A DNA stretch of 64,000 nucleotides from Ensifer sp. PDNC004 (GTDB lineage: Bacteria > Pseudomonadota > Alphaproteobacteria > Rhizobiales > Rhizobiaceae). Positions 1 through 9,108 of this stretch are shown piece after piece; position 1 is the first letter of the stretch, and the number at the start of each line of letters is the position of its first letter. The position numbers and the translations under genes were made by a program. The notes under the pieces were generated by a model, which had not been told where the DNA came from, ran no database searches, and saw only the letters and a program-made list of their open reading frames with translations. The stretch lies in assembly GCF_016919405.1 (NCBI RefSeq), contig NZ_CP070353.1, positions 3,980,501-4,044,500 of the forward strand, written 5' to 3'.

Positions 1-22
1 GCGTGTGGCCGGGGAGGGGCAT

Positions 23-1510
23 ATGGGCGGATATATTCTCGCGATCGATCAGGGTACGACCTCGAGCCGGGCGATCATCTTCGACGGTCAGCAACGGATC
101 GTTGGCGCCGGCCAGAAGGAATTCAAGCAGTATTTTCCTAAATCCGGCTGGGTCGAACACGATCCCGAGGAAATCTGGCAGACGGTGCTTTCGACGGTCG
201 AGGACGCGCTCGCCAAGGCCGGCATCAAGGCCGGCGACCTCTCGGGCATCGGCATCACCAACCAGCGCGAGACCGTCGTCGTCTGGGATCGCGAGACCGG
301 CAATCCCATCCACAATGCGATCGTTTGGCAGGACCGCCGCACCGCCTCCTATTGCGATCGGCTGAAGAAGCAGGGGCTGGAAAAGACCTTCACCAAGAAG
401 ACCGGCCTGCTGCTCGATCCCTATTTCTCCGGCACCAAGCTCAACTGGCTGCTGACCAATATCGACAGGGCGCAGGCGCGCGCCGCCAAGGGCGAGCTCT
501 GCTTCGGCACCATCGATACCTTCCTCATCTGGCGGCTGACCGGCGGCCAGTCTTTCGCCACCGACGCGACCAACGCCTCGCGCACGCTGCTCTATAATAT
601 CGCCGACAATGCCTGGGACGACGAGCTGCTGAAAATCCTGAAAGTGCCGCGTGCCATGCTGCCCGAGGTCAAGGATTGCGCCGCCGATTTCGGCGTTACC
701 GATCCAGGACTCTTCGGCGCGGCAGTACCGATCCTCGGCGTTGCCGGCGACCAGCAAGCGGCGACCATCGGCCAAGCCTGCTTCAAGCCGGGCATGCTGA
801 AATCCACCTATGGCACCGGCTGCTTCGCGCTGCTCAACACCGGCAAGGACATGGTGCGCTCGAAGAACCGGTTGCTCACCACCATTGCCTACAAGCTTGA
901 TGGCGAAACCACCTATGCGCTCGAAGGCTCGATCTTCGTCGCGGGTGCCGCGGTGCAATGGTTGCGCGACGGGCTGAAGGTGATCAAGGCCGCCTCCGAC
1001 ACCGGCACGCTTGCCGCAAGCGCCGATCCGACGCAGGAGGTTTATCTGGTGCCGGCCTTCACCGGGCTTGGCGCGCCGCATTGGGATCCGGATGCGCGTG
1101 GTGCGATCTTCGGCATGACCCGCAACACCGGCCCGGCGGAATTTGCCCGCGCGGCACTCGAAGCCGTCTGCTACCAGACGCGCGACTTGCTGGAAGCCAT
1201 GCACAAGGATTGGCGCAACAACGGCAAGGAGACGGTGCTGCGCGTCGATGGCGGCATGGTTGCCTCCGACTGGACGATGCAGCGCCTGTCGGACCTGCTC
1301 GACGCGCCGGTCGACCGACCCGTCATCCTCGAAACGACCGCGCTCGGCGTCGCCTGGCTTGCTGGCAGCCGCGCCGGCGTCTGGCCGAAGCAGGAAGACT
1401 TCGCCAAGTCCTGGGCACGCGACCGCCGCTTCGAGCCCGCGATGGACGAAAAGACGCGCAAGACGAAGCTCAAGGGCTGGCGCAACGCGGTCAAGCGCAC
1501 GCTGAGCTAA
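23..1510 (+). CDS. glpK: glycerol kinase
   Basis: Phosphorylates glycerol with ATP to sn-glycerol-3-phosphate in the cytoplasm, the first step of glycerol catabolism. The 495-residue length is normal for GlpK. The N-terminal FGGY phosphate-binding motif ([13 protein letters not shown]) is followed by the [11 protein letters not shown] segment, and the second lobe carries GVAGDQQAA and STYGTGCF. I chose ATG 23 because a GGGGAGGGG Shine-Dalgarno sits just upstream and the protein then begins [11 protein letters not shown]; the frame continues to a GTG at 5, which would add six residues. No glp transporter or dehydrogenase gene is seen in the window; upstream context is cut by the left edge. Confidence 0.95.
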   Translation: MGGYILAIDQGTTSSRAIIFDGQQRIVGAGQKEFKQYFPKSGWVEHDPEEIWQTVLSTVEDALAKAGIKAGDLSGIGITNQRETVVVWDRETGNPIHNAIVWQDRRTASYCDRLKKQGLEKTFTKKTGLLLDPYFSGTKLNWLLTNIDRAQARAAKGELCFGTIDTFLIWRLTGGQSFATDATNASRTLLYNIADNAWDDELLKILKVPRAMLPEVKDCAADFGVTDPGLFGAAVPILGVAGDQQAATIGQACFKPGMLKSTYGTGCFALLNTGKDMVRSKNRLLTTIAYKLDGETTYALEGSIFVAGAAVQWLRDGLKVIKAASDTGTLAASADPTQEVYLVPAFTGLGAPHWDPDARGAIFGMTRNTGPAEFARAALEAVCYQTRDLLEAMHKDWRNNGKETVLRVDGGMVASDWTMQRLSDLLDAPVDRPVILETTALGVAWLAGSRAGVWPKQEDFAKSWARDRRFEPAMDEKTRKTKLKGWRNAVKRTLS

Positions 1511-1607
1511 GGGCCGGGACACGCGCTGATTTTCTCCGCGTCGTCCGGTTCTCTTGACGATCATCTGCCTTGCTACCGGACGGCGGTGCTCGCGTGCCGG
1601 CCGCCCG

Positions 1608-2096
1608 TCAGTCGATGACCGCGACCGCTTCCACCTCGAACAGCATGCCGTCGACCGCCAGCTTGGGCACCGGAACGAGGGTCTGTGCCGGCAGGGTTGT
1701 TCCGAACATCGCCTTGACGCTGTTGGTCAGGACCTCAAGCTTCGACATGTCGTGGTCGACCACGAAGATGGTGAGCTTGGCGACCTGGTCCGGCCTTGCG
1801 CCAAGGCCCTCGAGCGCTGCACCCAGATTGGCATAGGCCTGCTTGACCTGCACCGCGAAGTCGGGAGACAGGCCGCCGGTGCTGTCCTGGCCGCCCTGTC
1901 CTGAAATGTAGGCCACGCGGGCCCCGGCAGGCGCAATCACCGCGGTGCTATAGCCATGCGGCGTCGGGTCGTAGAGGTTTTTCGGATTGACGATCGTCAG
2001 CTTCGTCGCCTGCTCGCTTGCCGTCGCCAGGGTGGAAACGCCTGTGGTCATGATGATGAACCCTCCGATCATGAGATGTCTGATTGCGTGTGACAT
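1608..2096 (-). CDS. secreted RidA/YjgF-family protein
   Basis: A 162-residue protein with an N-terminal hydrophobic export signal (about residues 8-26, ending ATA-SEQ) followed by a RidA/YjgF/YER057c fold. Cytoplasmic RidA hydrolyses reactive enamines and imines, but exported members are of unknown role. Recognisable features are the YISGQGGQD strand, the QVKQAYANLGAALEGLGA helix and the VPKLAVDGMLFEVEAVAV end. It is divergent from a TetR gene with two copies of one palindromic operator between them, so it is probably controlled by that repressor. Family assignment is firm; substrate is unknown. Confidence 0.8.
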   Translation of the reverse strand: MSHAIRHLMIGGFIIMTTGVSTLATASEQATKLTIVNPKNLYDPTPHGYSTAVIAPAGARVAYISGQGGQDSTGGLSPDFAVQVKQAYANLGAALEGLGARPDQVAKLTIFVVDHDMSKLEVLTNSVKAMFGTTLPAQTLVPVPKLAVDGMLFEVEAVAVID

Positions 2097-2177
2097 GATG
2101 TTCTCTCGTCTCCGAGGTCTGCGCGCGACGCGGCTTGCAGACCCGCAGGTTTGACCTTTCGCCGTCGCTCTTTGATA

Positions 2178-2227
2178 TTGACTCGTACGGCGTACGATTG
2201 ATTTACATCGTACGCCGTACGAGTCAA
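2178..2227. promoter_or_regulatory. double palindromic TetR-type operator
   Basis: Two 21-bp arms (2178-2198 and 2207-2227) are exact reverse complements separated by 8 bp. Each arm contains a 15-bp near-palindrome, TCGTACGGCGTACGA (2183-2197) and TCGTACGCCGTACGA (2208-2222), built from two CGTACG half-sites around one base. Centres are 25 bp apart. The position between the divergent ridA-like and tetR genes and the symmetry fit two TetR dimers repressing both promoters. Binding by this particular TetR is inference. Confidence 0.8.
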
Positions 2228-2293
2228 TCGTTCAGGATCGACATCCAGCGTGTTGTCGGCGTAAATCGGTGTTTCAATCCGTAAGGAAGACGC

Positions 2294-2995
2294 ATGGCTG
2301 GGAAAGGGAACGGCGGGCAGGGCAAACGCTCCCAAAGGGTGGAGGCGCTAGCGGTAGCTGAAGCCGGGCAGAAGCCGGGCGGCGAACCGTCGCTGTCTCT
2401 GGACCGTATCGTCGCAACGGCGGTTGACCTGCTGGACACCGAGGGGATCGAGGGGTTGAAGATGCGCCGCCTTGCCGGCCGTCTCGGCGCCGGCGTCATG
2501 AGCCTCTATTGGCATGTCAGCAACAAGGAAGAGGTGTTTGATCTGGCGCTCGATGCGGTGTTTGCTTATCGCGAAGCCCCGCAAAAGACCGAGCCAGAGG
2601 ATTGGCGTAGCGATGTGGTTCTCATGCTCGAAGACTGGCGTGCAATCATGTTGCGCCATCCCTGGTCGGCATCGCTGTTGCCGCGCCGGGCGCTCGGCCC
2701 GAACATCCTCGCCCGCCTGGAAACCATGAGCAGGGCTCTGTCGGGCGCCGGCGTTGCCGATGCCAGCATGAACGTCGCGATCTGGTCGCTGTGGAACTAC
2801 GTGCTCGGCGCCACCGTCACCCGGGCGAGCTTCGCGCTTTCGGATGCCGACCAGACTGCCGGACAACAGCGCCTCTCGGTGCTCAGCGAACGCTATCCGA
2901 CCATCGAGCGCACGCGCCTGCTGCTCGACAACGACTGGGACGGCACGTTCCGGAAAGGTCTCGACATTCTGCTCGACGGTCTGTCGCGCCGCTGA
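2294..2995 (+). CDS. TetR/AcrR family repressor
   Basis: A 233-residue transcriptional repressor. A low-complexity N-terminal tail (about 30 residues) precedes the TetR DNA-binding helix-turn-helix (SLDRIVATAVDLLDTEGIEGLKMRRLAGRLG then VMSLYWHVSNKEEV, about residues 36-82). The C-terminal ligand domain resembles the TetR_C_1 class. An AAGGAAG ribosome site precedes ATG 2294. It reads away from a secreted RidA-like gene across a double palindromic operator and is followed 105 bp later by a flavin monooxygenase gene on the same strand, which may also belong to its regulon. The inducer cannot be inferred. Confidence 0.88.
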   Translation: MAGKGNGGQGKRSQRVEALAVAEAGQKPGGEPSLSLDRIVATAVDLLDTEGIEGLKMRRLAGRLGAGVMSLYWHVSNKEEVFDLALDAVFAYREAPQKTEPEDWRSDVVLMLEDWRAIMLRHPWSASLLPRRALGPNILARLETMSRALSGAGVADASMNVAIWSLWNYVLGATVTRASFALSDADQTAGQQRLSVLSERYPTIERTRLLLDNDWDGTFRKGLDILLDGLSRR

Positions 2996-3009
2996 CGTCC
3001 ATTGGTGTT

Positions 3010-3038
3010 CGTCCGGGAAACACTGTGTTTCCCGGACG
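3010..3038. repeat. perfect 29-bp palindrome
   Basis: Arms CGTCCGGGAAACAC (3010-3023) and GTGTTTCCCGGACG (3025-3038) are exact reverse complements around a single T at 3024. It lies 14 bp after the tetR stop and 62 bp before the flavin oxidoreductase start. There is no T-tract after it, so it is a poor intrinsic terminator; an operator or an RNA stem in the monooxygenase 5' leader are both possible. Confidence 0.6.
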
Positions 3039-3100
3039 CGCATTTGCTGCTCCTGCGCGCGCCAACTATCTGTTGTGCAAACAGAAAAAGGACAGGCACC

Positions 3101-4159
3101 ATGGAACTCGGGCTTTACACATTCGCGGATGTCGATCCGAACGCCGATGACAAGGGCAGGGAAGGGCAGCGTCGCCTCAACAACCTTCTCGAAGAGATCG
3201 AGCTTGCCGATCAGGTCGGCCTCGACGTCTTCGGGCTCGGCGAACATCACCGCCCCGACTATGCGGCCTCTGCGCCGGCGGTCATCCTGGCCGCTGCTGC
3301 CGCGAGGACGAAGACCATCCGGCTGACGAGTGCCGTCACGGTGCTGAGCTCGGACGATCCCGTGCGGGTCTTCCAGCAGTTTTCGACGCTGGACCTGATC
3401 TCGGGCGGTCGCGCCGAGATCATGGCCGGCCGCGGGTCGTTCATCGAATCCTTCCCGCTCTTCGGCCAGTCGCTCGACGACTACGACCAGCTCTTTGCCG
3501 AGAAACTCGATCTGCTGATGGCGCTGCGCGAGAACGAGAAGGTCTCGTGGTCGGGTGAGATGCGGCCGGCGATCCATGATCGCGGCGTCTATCCGCGGCC
3601 GCTGCAGCAGGAACTGCCGCTCTGGATCGCCGTCGGAGGCACGCCGCAGTCGGTGGCGCGCGCCGGGGCGCTTGGCCTGCCGGTGGCGCTTGCCATCATC
3701 GGTGGCGAACCCCGCCGGTTTGCGCCGCTCTTCGATCTCTATCGCGAGGCCGCGCGGCGGGCCGGCCAGGATCCGGCAAAGCTGAAGACCAGCATCAACG
3801 TGCACGGCTTCATCGCCGATACGACCGATCTCGCCGCCGACCAGTTCTACGGTCCCCAGGCGGAGGTGATGAACCGCATCGGTCGCGAGCGCGGTTGGGG
3901 ACCGACCAACCGGGCGCATTTCGACCAGGCGCGCAGCCCCAGCGGCAACCTCTTCCTCGGCGACCCGGAAACGGTGGCCGAAAAGATCGTCGAGAACTGG
4001 AAGCTGTTCCGCAACGATCGCTTCTTGCTGCAGATGGCGATCGGGCCGATGCCGCACGACCAGATCATGCGCGGCATCGAGCTCTACGGCACCAAGGTGG
4101 CGCCGCTGGTGCGCAAGGCCGTGGCGGAAGAGAAGGCGGCGGCCCCGGCCGCCGTCTGA
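3101..4159 (+). CDS. LLM-class flavin-dependent oxidoreductase
   Basis: A 352-residue bacterial luciferase-like (TIM-barrel) monooxygenase or oxidoreductase that would use reduced FMN. It begins [11 protein letters not shown] and carries characteristic segments [52 protein letters not shown] and [13 protein letters not shown] placed the start at ATG 3101 because homologous sequence starts there; the same frame is open upstream but would translate the 29-bp palindrome. It follows a TetR repressor gene on the same strand and may be regulated with it. Substrate is unknown. Confidence 0.85.
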   Translation: MELGLYTFADVDPNADDKGREGQRRLNNLLEEIELADQVGLDVFGLGEHHRPDYAASAPAVILAAAAARTKTIRLTSAVTVLSSDDPVRVFQQFSTLDLISGGRAEIMAGRGSFIESFPLFGQSLDDYDQLFAEKLDLLMALRENEKVSWSGEMRPAIHDRGVYPRPLQQELPLWIAVGGTPQSVARAGALGLPVALAIIGGEPRRFAPLFDLYREAARRAGQDPAKLKTSINVHGFIADTTDLAADQFYGPQAEVMNRIGRERGWGPTNRAHFDQARSPSGNLFLGDPETVAEKIVENWKLFRNDRFLLQMAIGPMPHDQIMRGIELYGTKVAPLVRKAVAEEKAAAPAAV

Positions 4160-4259
4160 CCGGAGACGCCGGGTCTTGCGCCCGGTTGCCGGTCATTCCG
4201 CTCGGCGCTGGCATAACGCCTGGCGACACGCTACATGTGAGCGCGAAAGCGAGAAACGG

Positions 4260-5009
4260 ATGACCCTCAACAACGAAGAAGATCTGCTGCGGCTGAAGGA
4301 AATCGGCCGCATCTGCGCCAATGCCCTACACGCGATGGGCGAGGCGCTCGAGCCCGGCATCACCACGGCGGAGCTCGATGCCATCGGCCGCAAGGTGCTG
4401 GAAGAGGCCGGCGCACGCTCGGCGCCGGAGCTCTGCTACAATTTCCCCGGCGCCACCTGCATCAGCGTCAACGAGGAAATCGCCCACGGCATTCCCGGCG
4501 GCCGCGTCATCAAGGCAGGCGATCTCGTCAACATCGACGTATCAGCCGAAAAAGACGGCATCTTCGCAGACACCGGAGCCTCGTTCCCGGTGCCGCCGGT
4601 CACCGCCGCGATCGACCGGCTGTGCCGCGACGGCAAGCGGGCGATGTGGGTGGGCCTCAAGCAGGTGCGCCCGGACCAGCCGCTAGCGGCCATCGGCAAT
4701 GCGATCGGCGACTTTGCCCGCAAGAACCGCTATTCGCTGGTCACCAACCTCGCCAGCCACGGCATCGGCCGCTCGCTGCACGAAGAACCGACCGAGATCG
4801 CCACCTGGCCCGATCCCAAGGAGCGCCGCCGGATGAACGACGGCATGGTGTTTACGGTCGAGCCGTTCCTGTCGATGGGCGCACAATGGGCCGAAGGCGG
4901 CAACGACGACTGGACGCTCTACAGCGATCCGCGCGCGCCGACGGTGCAGTACGAGCACACGGTCGTGGTCACCCGCGGCGGGCCGCTGGTGGTGACGCTG
5001 CCGGGCTGA
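4260..5009 (+). CDS. map: type I methionine aminopeptidase
   Basis: Removes N-terminal methionine from nascent proteins; a cytoplasmic dinuclear metalloprotease. The 249-residue protein contains the pita-bread fold ligands in order: Asp pair in NIDVSAEKDGIFADTG, His in SHGIGRSLHEEP, Glu in FTVEPF and Glu in VQYEHTVVVT. The substrate-side His in EEIAHGIPGG is present. Start is ATG 4260 after GAGAAACGG; an upstream in-frame extension to 4176 looks untranslated. It lacks a zinc-finger N-terminal extension. It stands away from ribosomal or secY genes and may be a second map paralogue. Confidence 0.9.
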   Translation: MTLNNEEDLLRLKEIGRICANALHAMGEALEPGITTAELDAIGRKVLEEAGARSAPELCYNFPGATCISVNEEIAHGIPGGRVIKAGDLVNIDVSAEKDGIFADTGASFPVPPVTAAIDRLCRDGKRAMWVGLKQVRPDQPLAAIGNAIGDFARKNRYSLVTNLASHGIGRSLHEEPTEIATWPDPKERRRMNDGMVFTVEPFLSMGAQWAEGGNDDWTLYSDPRAPTVQYEHTVVVTRGGPLVVTLPG

Positions 5010-5222
5010 ACCGGGATGGGGCGGCGGCCTGCAGCCTCCGCCGTCCTCCAGTCGATTTTTTGCTCCACCGCTGCAGGGCATGATCTGCCGCCGTGACGCC
5101 GCGGACCTTACCTTTCCGGCGATTGGTCTAAGCCATTGAAATCGGCGATCGTTCGATTTCTTCAATAGATCCTTCAATTATTGTCGTTTGTGGCCTGCCG
5201 TGTTGCGGCGCAATAAGCTGAT

Positions 5223-6422
5223 ATGACCACGCTCGACAGACCGCTGCAGACCAACATCGCCGCCACGGCAGCCGCCGGCGCCATCGCCATGGCCGTCGCC
5301 ATGGGGTTTGGGCGCTTCTCCTACACGCCGATCCTGCCGTCGATGATGGCGGATCTCGGCTTGTCGCCGGGCGATGCCGGTTTGATCGCGTCGGCCAATT
5401 TCGTCGGCTACCTCGCCGGAGCCATTCTTGCCGCCTACGGCTGGGCGCATGGGCACGAGCGGCGGATCGGGCTTTTATCGCTCGTCGCCACGACAGCGCT
5501 GCTGGCGGCCATGGGCCTGTCGTCCTCCGTCGTCGTGCTGGCGCTGATCCGTTTTCTCGCCGGCCTTGCCAGTGCCTTTGCGATGATCTTCATCTCCGGC
5601 ATCGTGCTTGGCCATGGCGTGCTTGCGCGCTCGGAAAACGTGCCCGCCGTCCACTTTGGTGGCGTCGGCCTCGGCATCGCGTTTTCATCCCTTTGCGTCT
5701 GGGCGAACCCGCTTGCGGGGCACGCCGGCCTGACGACCTCCATGGGCGACTGGTTCACTGGCGCGCTCGTCGGGCTGGTCGGGACTGTCGTCGTTGCCGC
5801 ACTTCTGCCTGGTGTACCGTCTTCCGGTTCAGGTCCGGTGCGCGAAAAGCCGCTGCGCTGGACGCGGCCGCTGACCGTCGTGACCTTCACCTATGCGCTC
5901 TTCGGCTTCGGCTACGTGATCACCGCCACCTTCCTCGTCACCATGGCGCGCGATCCGAGCGGCGGCCACAGCGTCGAGTTTCTCGCCTGGCTTTTGACCG
6001 GGCTTGCCGCAGCGCTCTCCGTCTATCTCTGGCGCTTTGCCGTGCCGCGCTTCGGGCTTGCCGGTGTCTACGCGATCGGCCTTTTGGTCGAGGCGGTCGG
6101 GCTGGTGCTGACGGTCAGCCTGCCTTTGCCCTATGCCCCGCTTGCCGGCGGCCTGATGCTTGGCGCAACCTTCATGATGATCACTGCCTATGGCCTGCAG
6201 ATCGGCCGGAAGCTGGCGCCCGAAAGCCCGCGCAAGGCTCTGGCCCTGATGACGGCCGCATTCGGTATCGGCCAGATCATTGGCCCTCTGGTGGCCGGCT
6301 GGCTTGCTGAGCGCACGGGTAGCTTCGCCGCGCCGACCCTGATTGCGGCCGCCGTCCTCTTCCTTTGCGGCGGCGTCATTGTCGTCGAGCTGAAGCGGAT
6401 TTCCCAGGCTTTGAGGGGCTAG
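5223..6422 (+). CDS. YbfB/YjiJ-type MFS transporter
   Basis: A 399-residue inner-membrane transporter with about 12 hydrophobic segments. The N-terminal MGFGRFSYTPILPSMMADLGLS is typical of the YbfB/YjiJ branch of the major facilitator superfamily, and the central loop between the two six-helix halves falls around residues 195-215 (GVPSSGSGPVREKPLRWTRP). The substrate of this branch is not established. It is a single-gene unit preceded by 213 bp without any feature I could assign. Confidence 0.82.
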   Translation: MTTLDRPLQTNIAATAAAGAIAMAVAMGFGRFSYTPILPSMMADLGLSPGDAGLIASANFVGYLAGAILAAYGWAHGHERRIGLLSLVATTALLAAMGLSSSVVVLALIRFLAGLASAFAMIFISGIVLGHGVLARSENVPAVHFGGVGLGIAFSSLCVWANPLAGHAGLTTSMGDWFTGALVGLVGTVVVAALLPGVPSSGSGPVREKPLRWTRPLTVVTFTYALFGFGYVITATFLVTMARDPSGGHSVEFLAWLLTGLAAALSVYLWRFAVPRFGLAGVYAIGLLVEAVGLVLTVSLPLPYAPLAGGLMLGATFMMITAYGLQIGRKLAPESPRKALALMTAAFGIGQIIGPLVAGWLAERTGSFAAPTLIAAAVLFLCGGVIVVELKRISQALRG

Positions 6423-6587
6423 TCAGAGACCCTGGCAGCCCTCAAAATACATCCGTGCAATACGGGCGGCCGACCGGATGAAATAACAGTAACGTTTATA
6501 TTATCCGATTGTTGAGAGCAGCGCTTTGCCCTAGTTTCGGCGCTTCGAGCGGTAACACATCGCCTTACCGAAACGTGAGTAGACCCC

Positions 6588-7856
6588 TTGTTCCATTCCT
6601 TCTTTCCGAAGCCGAAGCTGTTCTTCACCTCCGGTGCCCTCTGGTCGATCATCTGCATTATCGTTTGGTACACCGTCGGCCCGCAATTAGGCGCTGCGGT
6701 TGGCCTGCCGCCACTGGCCCCTGGCGAAAAACCACCGATCGGCCTCGCCTACTTCTTCACGCCGGACAATCTCTGGTTCTATCTCTACTTCACGATCTTC
6801 GTTGCGATCTTCGGCGGTGCCTGGAAGATCATCGCAAGGGATCACCCTTGGGTGAATTGGTCGATCTGGGGCTCGGCCTTCATCATCTTCATCGCCTATT
6901 TCGCGGTGCAGGCATCCGTGGCGCTCAACAACTGGCGCGGTCCGTTCTTCGATCTGTTGCAGGATGCGCTTGCCGGAAAGCCGGGCATCACGACGACTCA
7001 GTTCTACACGCTGCAATTGCGCTTCCTCGAAATCGGTTTCGTTGGCGTTACGTTGAACGTCGTCACCGCATTCTTCACCAATCACTACGTGTTCCGCTGG
7101 CGCACCGCCATGAACGACTTCTACATGTCGAAGTGGGACAAGCTGCGCCACATCGAGGGCGCTTCGCAGCGTGTTCAGGAAGACACGATGCGCTTCGCCA
7201 ATATTCTCGAAGGCCTCGGGGTTACACTGATCAACTCGGTCATGACGCTGGTGGTGTTCCTGCCCCTGCTGTTCAACATGTCGCAGCACGTGGCTGACCT
7301 TCCGATCATCGGCGCCGTACCGCACGCGCTGTTCTGGCTGGCGATCGCTTGGTCGCTGTTCGGCACGGCGCTTCTGGCGCTCGCCGGCATCAAGCTGCCA
7401 GGGCTGAACTTCAAGAACCAGCGCGTCGAAGCGGCCTACCGTAAGGAACTGGTCTATGGTGAAGACCATGCGGATCGTGCTCAGCCGGTGACGGTCCGGG
7501 AGCTGTTCGGCAATGTTCGCCGCAACTACTTCCGTATGTACTGGCACTATCTGTACTTCAATATCGCGCGCTACTCCTATGGTCAGCTCGACGCGATCTT
7601 CCTGAACTTCATCCTGATTCCGACCTTTGTTGCCGGCAAGATCACCATGGGCATCTGGCAGCAGATCGCGACGGCCTTCGGTGAGGTCAGCAACTCGTTC
7701 CAGTACCTGGTCAACTACTGGTCGACGATCATCGAACTGTTGTCGATCCACAAGCGCTTGAAAGCCTTTGAGGCTGCTATCTCCGACGAGCCGCTGCCGG
7801 ATATCGACCAGCGCTACCTGGAACGGGGCGCCGCGGAAGATGCGCAGCCGGCCTAA
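6588..7856 (+). CDS. bacA: BacA/SbmA peptide transporter
   Basis: An inner-membrane importer of proline-rich and cysteine-rich peptides, required in Sinorhizobium for bacteroid survival in legume nodules and linked to very-long-chain fatty acid modification of lipid A (known for the family). The 422 residues match S. meliloti BacA closely in length and in MFHSFFPKPKLFFTSG, LNNWRGPFFDLLQ, RWRTAMNDFYMSKW, and YSYGQLDAIFLNFIL. It has about seven membrane helices and no ATPase domain. The start is a TTG at 6588, since MFHSFFPK is the conserved N-terminus and no ATG is available. A strong terminator follows at 7880-7908. Confidence 0.93.
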   Translation: MFHSFFPKPKLFFTSGALWSIICIIVWYTVGPQLGAAVGLPPLAPGEKPPIGLAYFFTPDNLWFYLYFTIFVAIFGGAWKIIARDHPWVNWSIWGSAFIIFIAYFAVQASVALNNWRGPFFDLLQDALAGKPGITTTQFYTLQLRFLEIGFVGVTLNVVTAFFTNHYVFRWRTAMNDFYMSKWDKLRHIEGASQRVQEDTMRFANILEGLGVTLINSVMTLVVFLPLLFNMSQHVADLPIIGAVPHALFWLAIAWSLFGTALLALAGIKLPGLNFKNQRVEAAYRKELVYGEDHADRAQPVTVRELFGNVRRNYFRMYWHYLYFNIARYSYGQLDAIFLNFILIPTFVAGKITMGIWQQIATAFGEVSNSFQYLVNYWSTIIELLSIHKRLKAFEAAISDEPLPDIDQRYLERGAAEDAQPA

Positions 7857-7877
7857 GGCCGGCGCAACCGACGAAAA

Positions 7878-8885
7878 TCAGAAGGCGGTTCGACCCGCCT
7901 TCTTTTTTGCCTGCTCGATGAGCGGCAGCGCCTGGGCGTAGCTGACGCAGGCGACGTCGGCCTTGCCGCAGACTTCGCTCAGCAGGCGGTCAAGCGCGCG
8001 CCAGTAGGCGCCGCCGTTCATTTCGACGAAATGAAAACCGAGCTGCAGCGGGATGCGGTCGCCCGTATATTCGCGGTCGAAGGCTTTCTTGTAGGCCTCG
8101 TAGGTGCGCTCCTCGAAGCGGGCGCTGTCCTTCTTGTTCTCGACGCCCATGGAGTGGCGGACGAAGAGATTGTAGTCCATGCCGATGACCGGGCGCTGCG
8201 ACGGCCCCTCGGGGATCAGCGGCAGGCCGAAGCGCGGCAGACCGTCCTTCGCTGTCGGCCAGCCCGGACCTTTGGTCACCAGGCTCGCGTCATAGGTGAA
8301 GCCCCACTCCTTCAGCGCCGGCGCCAGGCCATCGCTCAGCGAAAGATAGGGCGCGCGGAAGCCCTTGACGCCGGCCTTGGCGAAATCCGCCCAGCCCTGA
8401 GGCTCGGCGTCGGGCGTGCCGGCCTTCTTCCAGGCGTCCTTGAGCGCCGTGTCGAACGTCGAAAACTCGCTTTCCCAGTCGGCCTTGCTCCAGCCCTTGC
8501 CGTCGAAGTGGCCGCAGGCGTGGCTGGCGATATCGTGACCGTCGAGATGGGCCTGCCAGATGTGACCGGCGCGCGCCGCGATCTCCTCGCGGCTCTGGGC
8601 GAAGCCGACATTCGAGCGGCCCGCCTTCTGGCCCGGCGGCTTGTAAAGCGTCTTGCCGTCCGCGCGCGTCATCAGGAAGGTGCAGGAGAGGAAATAGGTG
8701 AAATGCGCGCCGGTGCGCTTGGCCATCGCCAGGCTCTTTTCCCAAAGCGCGTTGTCATGCGCGCCGTCGAACGAGACGATCACCAACTGCTTGTCGCCGG
8801 CGGGCGCGGTGGCGGGCGACGCCGGCTCGGCCCTGGCAAGAGCGGGAAGAAGGGCGAGCGAGAGGGCAAGCGGAATACGGATCAT
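7878..8885 (-). CDS. secreted polysaccharide deacetylase-like protein
   Basis: A 335-residue exported protein of the NodB-homology/polysaccharide deacetylase class. A signal peptide (MIRIPLALSLALLPALARA) precedes LVIVSFDGAHDNALWEK, where the family metal-binding Asp motif lies; the paired histidines are in HDIASHACGHFDGKGW, and GFRAPYLS is the substrate-groove motif. Start is ATG 8885; earlier in-frame codons would bury the signal sequence. It is convergent with bacA. Whether it deacetylates chitooligosaccharide, peptidoglycan or another glycan cannot be told from sequence. Confidence 0.85.
   Translation of the reverse strand: MIRIPLALSLALLPALARAEPASPATAPAGDKQLVIVSFDGAHDNALWEKSLAMAKRTGAHFTYFLSCTFLMTRADGKTLYKPPGQKAGRSNVGFAQSREEIAARAGHIWQAHLDGHDIASHACGHFDGKGWSKADWESEFSTFDTALKDAWKKAGTPDAEPQGWADFAKAGVKGFRAPYLSLSDGLAPALKEWGFTYDASLVTKGPGWPTAKDGLPRFGLPLIPEGPSQRPVIGMDYNLFVRHSMGVENKKDSARFEERTYEAYKKAFDREYTGDRIPLQLGFHFVEMNGGAYWRALDRLLSEVCGKADVACVSYAQALPLIEQAKKKAGRTAF
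7880..7908 (+). terminator. bacA intrinsic terminator
   Basis: A 9-bp perfect stem (AGAAGGCGG 7880-7888 with CCGCCTTCT 7895-7903) and 6-nt loop is followed by six T residues on the plus strand. It overlaps the last codons of the convergent deacetylase gene, so it serves bacA. Confidence 0.85.
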
Positions 8886-9108
8886 GATCAACTGCACTGT
8901 TTTGGTTTTGTCGCAAATGGTTCGAAAATGCGGCAATCCTTTGATCGGTCTGGAAAAAACGCGCCATCAAGGCTACTCCATAGCAACCTGGGCGGAATCG
9001 GTCCGGGAACCGAATACACTGGAAATCAACAGGCTTCAGCTGCCGGCTCCCGTCTTTTCCGACGCGCGGCGCTGAGTTTGCCCGATACTCGAACAAAGCG
9101 GTGGCCCC

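Noticed and set aside
2348..4057. A 569-codon minus-strand open frame
   Set aside because: Covers tetR and the flavin oxidoreductase in antisense and crosses the intergenic palindrome; no recognisable family.
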